Source of the DNA: Zygnema circumcarinatum
Taxonomy: Eukaryota > Streptophyta > Zygnematophyceae > Zygnematales > Zygnemataceae
Reading direction: 5' to 3'
DNA: 57,439 nucleotides
Assembly (NCBI GenBank): GCA_037447605.1
Contig: CM074817.1
Location: forward strand, 2,038,773 to 2,096,211
Numbering within the stretch: the first letter of the stretch is position 1; the number at the start of each line of letters is the position of its first letter. A program made the translations under genes and the position numbers. This document shows, in pieces, positions 51,708 through 57,439 of the stretch. A model generated the notes under the pieces. It was not told where the DNA came from. It worked only from the letters and a program-made list of their open reading frames with translations, and searched no databases.

Positions 51708-52985
51708 ATGCCGCAGGTACAGCTCGGAATGGCGTTTGCTGTTCTGCAATCTATCGCATCATCAGTCAGAATTTCTGGATGTCCAATGTTCTGCAGGAAT
51801 ATAGCAGGCAGAGTAGATGAGCAGTGTTTGCGTGGGTCCAATGATTGTTCTTCTTGCAAGAGAGTGTTTCCTTCTGTCTGAACTGCTCATTGACTCTGCC
51901 ATTGAGAACCTGTTGAGTTAAGCATCGTTTGAAGCGCATCATCTATGGAAAGTGTTTCTTGAATTTCTCCGCTCTTAAATGCGAGCTTTCGTTGTTTTAT
52001 CGGACTGGTGGAGAAAGCTGATGCTTTGAAACACTTGCGAGAATTCCGTGATTTTGAGCGTGGTGTTGTGTTGTGGCCGATTATGCTTCGCAGCGTTTAG
52101 GAAGTCCCATCAGTTCCTGTCTCTTAGTGGTCACAGAAATTCTGAAATTCTTGCGCTTTAAAGACAACATGAAACAGCTCAGTTGCTTTTCAAGCACCCT
52201 TTTTGCATAATTTCCTGACTGCAATTTTCACATGTGAATGAATGGGAGTGGTAATACTTTTCTTGCCTTGCTTGTTTATTCTCTATCTGCCATACCTAAC
52301 TTTTTTGTTTCCCCCCCCACCCCCCATCTCTGTTTTTGCAGACTGTGACTTTGAAGGTGGCGATGACCTGCAACGGATGCGTTGGGGCAGTAAAGCGCAT
52401 TCTCGGCAAGATGGAAGGTACGCACATTTCTGTGCTTTTGCAAGCTGTCTCTGAAAAACTGTAATCTTTTATTCCGATAATGTTATTGGAGACCTAAACG
52501 TAGATCTGCCTCTCAAGATTTCGGAGTTCGGTCGCTTTGACCATGCACCGGTGGCAACTCTTCGTTGATTGTGTTTTGGGATTTTTTCGCAATGTAGTGT
52601 GTTTCTTTTTTTCTATCCGGTTGAAAGTGCGGTTGGTAGAAAGACGTTTATCAGGGTCTTTCTTTTCCATTGAGTATAATTTATTTAAAATTATTTCTTT
52701 AATTTCTTATGTCGGAGGAATCATTGGTGAAGAACCTATAGCTGAAATCATGTGCAGGTTTCAGCCCTGAAATTTCTGTAATGCTCAAACCCACCTTTGT
52801 TATCTTTCACTTATGAGTTACTAGACTTGAACTCCGTATCCTCTGTTGTGAACTTCTCTGCAGGTGTGGAATCATACGATATCAGTTTGGAGGAGAAGAA
52901 AGTGACAGTTGTCGGCGATGTAAACCCCCAAGACGTATTGGAGAAGGTCTCTAAAACTGGAAAGGCCACATCTTTTTGGGAGTAG
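51708..52985 (+). CDS. ATX1: ATX1-type copper chaperone (heavy-metal-associated domain)
   Basis: Three exons: 51708-51716 (only Met-Pro-Gln), 52342-52417 and 52864-52985; 68 residues. The protein reads [20 protein letters not shown] and onward, with the Cu(I)-binding MTCNGC motif (Cys13 and Cys16), followed by [22 protein letters not shown] and the terminal TGKATSFWE. It is full length and nearly invariant with plant ATX1, a cytosolic chaperone that delivers Cu(I) to P-type ATPases such as RAN1/HMA5. The C-terminal extension of CCH-type relatives is absent. The start is forced: the conserved MxQTV N-terminus is produced only by splicing the 9-nt exon, whose donor (CAG/GTACAG) is good. Confidence 0.95.
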
Positions 52986-53751
52986 TAGAGTTATAACTAC
53001 TATTACTAGTTGGAACTATATGTCTTTATGTACAAAGGTTCTCTGTAGATCGCCATGACATGTTCTTTGGTTAGGGTTTATCTGGCTTCCATGGAGATTG
53101 AGGGTTCACGTAGTCTCTCAAAAGCCCCTGGAGGACTGTGCAGTTCTATTAGGACAGACGGAGTTCTCCTCCAACGATTAGGGCGTAGCAATGCGCTGCA
53201 GATGAGGCAGAAGGAGACATTTTAAGTCAAGTCAACTGGTCAGAGTAGCCTGCAGTCATTGGCTCGGCTTTTGGGCAAACTTTTGTAACGACCTTTTCGT
53301 TAATACAAGTATTACTTCTATTCTTTAGCTTTGATCATAGAGATGTAGTAGATGTTATGGGTACTCAAAAAATCCCAACTTCCTCTTATACTCTGAAGCT
53401 CTGTGCCTCAGCCTTGCTCTAAAAGTTGCTCTGCAGATTTATGGCAAATTGTGGAGGGCCTGCACTCAAAAGGGACAGCCAAAGGCAGAGCTAGTTCGAC
53501 TCTGTGTAACGTCTCTGATTGTTGCCAGAAATGACCTTCAACTGTTTCACAAATCTCGCCATTTTTTATCTGATTGTGTCTGAAAGAAACATGCCAGAAA
53601 GGGAGTTGAAGGCGGGGAAAGGTTTTCTGGAAAGGTTCAATTCTATTCTGTAATTTCCCTGAAGGAGGATTTCTGACTTAGAAAAGCTCCACACTCGGAA
53701 GTTAAAATCAGTACACGCCTTCTCACGAAATAAGAAAAGATGTGGTGGCAT
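52986..53751. other. ATX1 3' flank, no gene seen
   Basis: This runs from the ATX1 stop to the MITE. It includes the probable 3' UTR of ATX1; no polyadenylation signal stands out. No conserved frame on either strand. Confidence 0.45.
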
Positions 53752-53912
53752 TAGGGGGTGTCAGACTTAACAAAATCTTACGAAAAGCGTTACGAAAAAA
53801 AAGGTTACGAAAGTACTCCGCCGCAGGAGGATCGCGATAATACTGGAGTACTCGTTCTGATGTCAAACTTACGAACACGCGTACTGAAATTTTTTAAGTC
53901 TGACACCCCCTA
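53752..53912. mobile_element. MITE with perfect terminal inverted repeats and TA duplication
   Basis: GGGGGTGTCAGACTTAA at 53754-53770 is matched exactly by its reverse complement at 53894-53910, and TA dinucleotides flank both ends (53752-53753 and 53911-53912). The body is about 157 bases and also shows internal pairing (GTACTCC against GGAGTAC). It is non-coding. The TA target duplication points to a Tc1/mariner-type transposase in trans. Confidence 0.85.
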
Positions 53913-53968
53913 TTGATAACGAAACGAAATCGAAATTTAATTTCGTTATTTGATAACGAATCAAGTAG
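53913..53968. repeat. Hairpin-forming AT-rich repeat beside the MITE
   Basis: AACGAAAT and ATTTCGTT pair across a short AT-rich centre (about 53917-53955), and TTGATAACGAA occurs twice (from about 53913 and 53950). It directly abuts the MITE and may be a second small element or part of the insertion locus. Confidence 0.45.
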
Positions 53969-54397
53969 AAAGACCGAAGTCTTACGTACTGTATTCCCTC
54001 CAAAACCGATTCTATACCGACTTTTCTAAGTCTGAAACCGCATGGCAACCTTTCATATTTCACAAGGTAATAGAATGAAATCAAAAAACAGTCCATGCGT
54101 TCTTGCGAAGTAAATTGAAGAATGCAAACTGCGAAAGAGCTGTTCAAGTACTTCCCGAGGGACAATGTCAGAGGTTGGACACGCCCTACTAATAAAAAAA
54201 TTCTCTAAGAGGAGAACCTCTGCTGTAGCTTATCAGTTTCCTATATCTTCTGTAGCCGCTTACAGCACCTATTACATAAAGCCCACCACAAGCCGTCACA
54301 TACATTGTGAAAGGCTGCGAGTGGTCCTATTGCCCTACACGCACATCTCTACGCGTTCTAATGCCGCAGCGAGGTGCTCGTAACGTCTATTTTCATG

Positions 54398-54555
54398 GTA
54401 CACGCACACACCATCGTGTACTGACCGCAGTACAGTAATTCGTACTTCAAATCAAATCGGTACGGTACGGTTCTCCATGTGCCGAATCTCGTATTCCGTA
54501 CTCAAATTCCGTATTTCGTATCCGTACCGTAGTCGAATTCCGTATTTCGTACTCA
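54398..54555. promoter_or_regulatory. Dense GTAC cluster at the expansin 3' end
   Basis: About nine GTAC tetramers in 160 bases with repeated ATTCCGTA or ATTTCGTA words, ending at the expansin stop codon. Location at a 3' end makes a promoter role for that gene unlikely. It is either element-derived or acts on another transcript. Confidence 0.35.
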
Positions 54556-56491
54556 GCTGCTGAAGCTCTCCACGGTGAAGGTGGCGGCGCCGTCCAAGTT
54601 CTGATAGCCGAACTGGCTGTAGCTCGAGCCGCTCGGCAGGGGGAGGGCCCACGAGGGCAGCGTGTAGAGGTCGCCTCCCAGAGGCTGCAGGTTGTAGTAC
54701 AAGACGGGGCGGAAATTCTGCACGCGAATTGTGAGGGCTCTGAGGGTGGCGGAGCCGCTGTTGAGCATCGTCACTTTGTAGGAGAACACTTGGCCGGCAG
54801 AGGTGGACCAGCTGCCCTCCAGGGCCTGCGTGATCACTATAGGGGAGGAGGCTGCAAGGAGAATGTGGGGGTGGGGGGGGGGTAAGGTGGGGGGTGATGA
54901 GTTGGGTGGTGGGGCAAGAAGATGGGGAGGGAGAGAGAGTGTGTCTGCGTTGTGGTGGGGCAGGGGGGGAGATAAAGTGGAGATGAGGAGAGAGGAAGAA
55001 GCAGGATAGAGGGAGACAGAGAAAAGGGGAGGTGGAAATGGTAGATGTGTGGGCGCGGAAGGGGAGGGTCAAGGGAGGATGGGAGGAGGAGAGGATGACA
55101 GGAAGATGGCAGACGATCGACCTTAGCCCTTACATCTAGTACGGTGAGGAAAGTGCATGACTTACAAGTTAGAGAGTTCAAAAAAACTATATCACAGGCA
55201 AATGCAAAGTGCGAGTAATCATCAATGCGTCGAATGTCAACAGAAAGGCAGACCGGATTACAAATACTCACTTGTCACGGGAGGAGGAGGACGAGAAGTA
55301 ATAGGAGGCGGCTTTGCTGATGTGGGTGGGGGGCGGCGGGAGATAAACGGAGGAGGTGGCGAAGCGTATTTTGGGGAGGGGGGAGGTGGCCCTCTCATAG
55401 TGAGCTTGGGAGGAGGAGGAGAGGGTGGAGGCGAGGACACGGAGACCCTCGGGGCGGGGGGGGAGGGGGAGGGAGGGGGAGGGAGAGGGGGAGAGTTAAG
55501 GCGAGGGGAAGGCGGCAGAGGAGGGGGGGGAGAGGAAGAAGTGAAAGTGGGAGAGGGAGACGGAGGCGAACGGGGAGGGGAGGATGGAGAGGAAGTGAAA
55601 GTGGGAGAGGGAGACGGAGGCGAACGGGGAGGGGAGGATGGAGAGGAAGTGAAAGTGGGAGCGGGAGGCGAAGGGAAAGCTGGAGGGGGACCGGTTGAGG
55701 GAGGGGGAGGGGGAAGGGGAGGCGGAGAAGGGCGGAGGGGAGGTGGCGACTGTCTGGGAGGGGGAGGAGAAGGGGGAGGGGGGTAAGCTGGAGGAGTAGA
55801 TACTGCGAGAGGGGGAGGTGGGCTTTCATTTCCGGACGAAAACTGTGCTCCGCAGTTAAAGGTCGTTCCTGCATTGCTCGGCTGTATCAAGTTCGGGCAT
55901 GTGATTACTTCTCCTGAAAAATGGGCTCCACAACAGAGAAAATTGCACATTAAAATTAGCTTCTGCATTTGGACTATTGATGCAAAGTAACAACCATATT
56001 CACACTACTCATGTCTATAATCCAAAAATGCTTTGAATGTGTACCCAACCTTCCTACCCTTTTGTATTCTTTCATCACCTTTTTTGAGTTCTTCGCCTTT
56101 CAAAAGTAATTTGCTGACATGGACGACAAGTGTAGAGAAGCTCACCTGTGGCGTCAGATTTAAGGCGGAGGGTGAAAGGGAAGGTCAGCCCAGAGCCGGA
56201 TTCTATTACGAAAGCTCCCCCCCAATCCCTCCTAAAGGGCAAAAATATATTTGAATTTCCCTGTTCGCCAGCCAACACAGAAAGTACAAGGTTTTCTATG
56301 TCACGTAACATCTTTGTACCATTCATTTTAAGAGACAAAGTTTGCAGGAAGAGAGAGGGTTATGGCAAAGAGAGGGAAGAGAGGGAAGTGAGGAAGGGGG
56401 GCGGAGTAGGGAAATAGATCAAGTGAAGAGTGGAGGACAGCAGGGTGAGACACAGGGAGAAAGTGAGATGACGTGAGGGGAGGGAGCGAGT

Positions 56492-56522
<31 letters not shown>

Positions 56523-57337
56523 GTGGGTGGGGAGAGGGCGCGAGAGAGACACACCTGCTTGAGAGAGACTTCGCTAATAGCACCGGGGCCGTTACCTCCT
56601 CCGGGAATCACAGAATACCACCATGGGCTTGAGCCGGGCCGGATCTTCACAAAAATTGAGGGGTCGAAACTGCAGGGCCACCTGAGAAAGAAGAGAGGAG
56701 AAAACAGTACATTTTAGAACCACATTACGTCCGTGTTCTCCTTATCGTCCCTTTCTTTCTCGACTTTTAACTCGACCCAAATCTTCCCTCTTTTCCAACA
56801 CTTTCCCCACTTCCCCCGGTCGCCTACCCTGCTGCTGGTTTGTCAACCCTCGTCCCTCTCCCTAGTTCCCGTTACCTCCAAACCTTCCCTTGACCCCCTT
56901 ACCTCCCTCCTCCTCTCTTTCACTTCCCCCTTTTCGATTTTTTTAATCTACCCCTCTGCCTTCGTCCCTCCCATTACCTACCACCTCCACCTCCTCTCTG
57001 CTCCTCTCCCTCCTCCCCACCCTCCCACTGCTCCCTCCCACCCCGCCCTCTCCCTTCACTCCCTCCCTCCCACCCTCCTCTCCCTCCCCGCCCTCTCCCT
57101 CTCTTCTCCCTCCCCCCCCCCTCGTCCCCGCGCGCACCGCTCATAGAGGATGTCGAGGACGCCCACTTTCCGGCGCAGGTCGTCCTCGCGGCCGGGCAGG
57201 GCGAGCGCGCCGAACGCGGCGCCGCTGAGGTCGAAGTGCGTCCTCCCGCCGCCGCACATGTCCCCGCCCGGACACTCGTCCGTTATGGGCACCACCAGCG
57301 TGCGGTTCGCGCACAGCGCCTGGTTCACGCACCGAAT
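54553..57337 (-). CDS. Expansin with Pro-rich linker and C-terminal CBM49-like module (5' end beyond window)
   Basis: Six readable exons: 57337-57138, 56681-56555, 56260-56146, 55913-55272 and 54851-54553 are joined in matching phase (five), preceded by at least one exon outside the window. Domain 1 (GH45-like) shows [31 protein letters not shown] with the HFD motif, and GVLDILYER, closest to beta-type expansins. Domain 2 (CBM63) shows [38 protein letters not shown] and [11 protein letters not shown] linker of about 170 residues follows, rich in SPPPP-type motifs and with a repeated [18 protein letters not shown] unit, typical of hydroxyproline-rich wall glycoproteins. The last exon reads [20 protein letters not shown] then [15 protein letters not shown] and TFTVESFSS, matching CBM49, a cellulose-binding module otherwise known at the C-terminus of class C GH9 endoglucanases. 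The protein should be secreted to the wall and loosen or bind cellulose; the signal peptide is off the window. (Exon count readable here: five.). Confidence 0.88.
55545..55667 (-). repeat. In-frame 54-bp tandem repeat in the expansin linker
   Basis: Two nearly identical 54-base units, with a partial third, encode [18 protein letters not shown] in the Pro-rich linker. The period is a multiple of three, so copy number can change without breaking the frame. Confidence 0.85.
56740..57125. repeat. CT-rich tract in an expansin intron
   Basis: Pyrimidine-rich (CCCTCC, CTCTCC) on the plus strand, so purine-rich on the expansin coding strand. It fills the intron between exons 57337-57138 and 56681-56555 and is an exception to the usual orientation in this window. 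Confidence 0.8.
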
Positions 57338-57439
57338 CTGCACACCACACATGCGCCCTCGTTCAGAACGAAAGAACCACGTGTGCGCCCACCCACCCTG
57401 TAGCAGCCCCTCCCCTGTGCGCCCACCCACCCTGTAGCA

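Overview
The window is eukaryotic nuclear DNA, very probably from a streptophyte (a charophyte or zygnematophyte alga, or an early-diverging land plant). The genes are split into many short exons with GT-AG introns. Rebuilding them exon by exon, with reading phase checked at every junction, gives plant-type proteins: a P-class pentatricopeptide repeat protein, a plant STAT-like SH2 protein, methionine gamma-lyase, the SUA/RBM5 splicing factor, an NFD4/nodulin-like MFS transporter, the ATX1 copper chaperone and an expansin. The species cannot be named from the sequence. Introns and spacers are packed with GA/CT microsatellites, pentanucleotide repeats, telomere-like AAACCCTAA runs and GTAC-rich promoter-like stretches.

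Layout, left to right: (1) 43-4772, minus strand: a signal-peptide, single-pass membrane protein cut by the left edge. (2) 5494-9526, plus: PPR protein, divergent from gene 1 across a 0.7 kb promoter region. (3) 11103-16893, minus: STAT-like SH2 protein, 11 exons. (4) 19025-21942, minus: methionine gamma-lyase, 7 exons. (5) 22455-23118: a large inverted-repeat element. (6) 23856-30702, minus: SUA/RBM5-like splicing factor, 11 exons. (7) 33208-34776, plus: mitochondrial ribosomal protein mS34. (8) 35542-39139, minus: NFD4-like MFS transporter, interrupted by a 702-base assembly gap. (9) 41288-45865, minus: plastid-type amidohydrolase. (10) 46214-47533, plus: PRKRIP1-like spliceosomal protein. 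(11) 48546-50317, plus: universal stress protein. (12) 51708-52985, plus: ATX1 copper chaperone with a 9-nt first coding exon. (13) 53752-53912: a complete MITE. (14) 54553-57337, minus: an expansin carrying a hydroxyproline-rich-type linker and a C-terminal CBM49-like module, running off the right edge.

The genes do not form an operon or pathway; this is an ordinary mixed gene neighbourhood. The most unusual protein is the expansin-linker-CBM49 fusion. Other points of interest are the intact plant SH2/STAT-like gene, the MITE with a perfect inverted repeat and TA duplication, a diverged second copy of it, the foldback element upstream of methionine gamma-lyase, the GTAC clusters, and the strong tendency of introns to carry very long pyrimidine tracts on the coding strand. 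Exon coordinates come from splice-site reading and phase consistency, not from transcripts. Family assignments rest on remembered family motifs, not on database searches.
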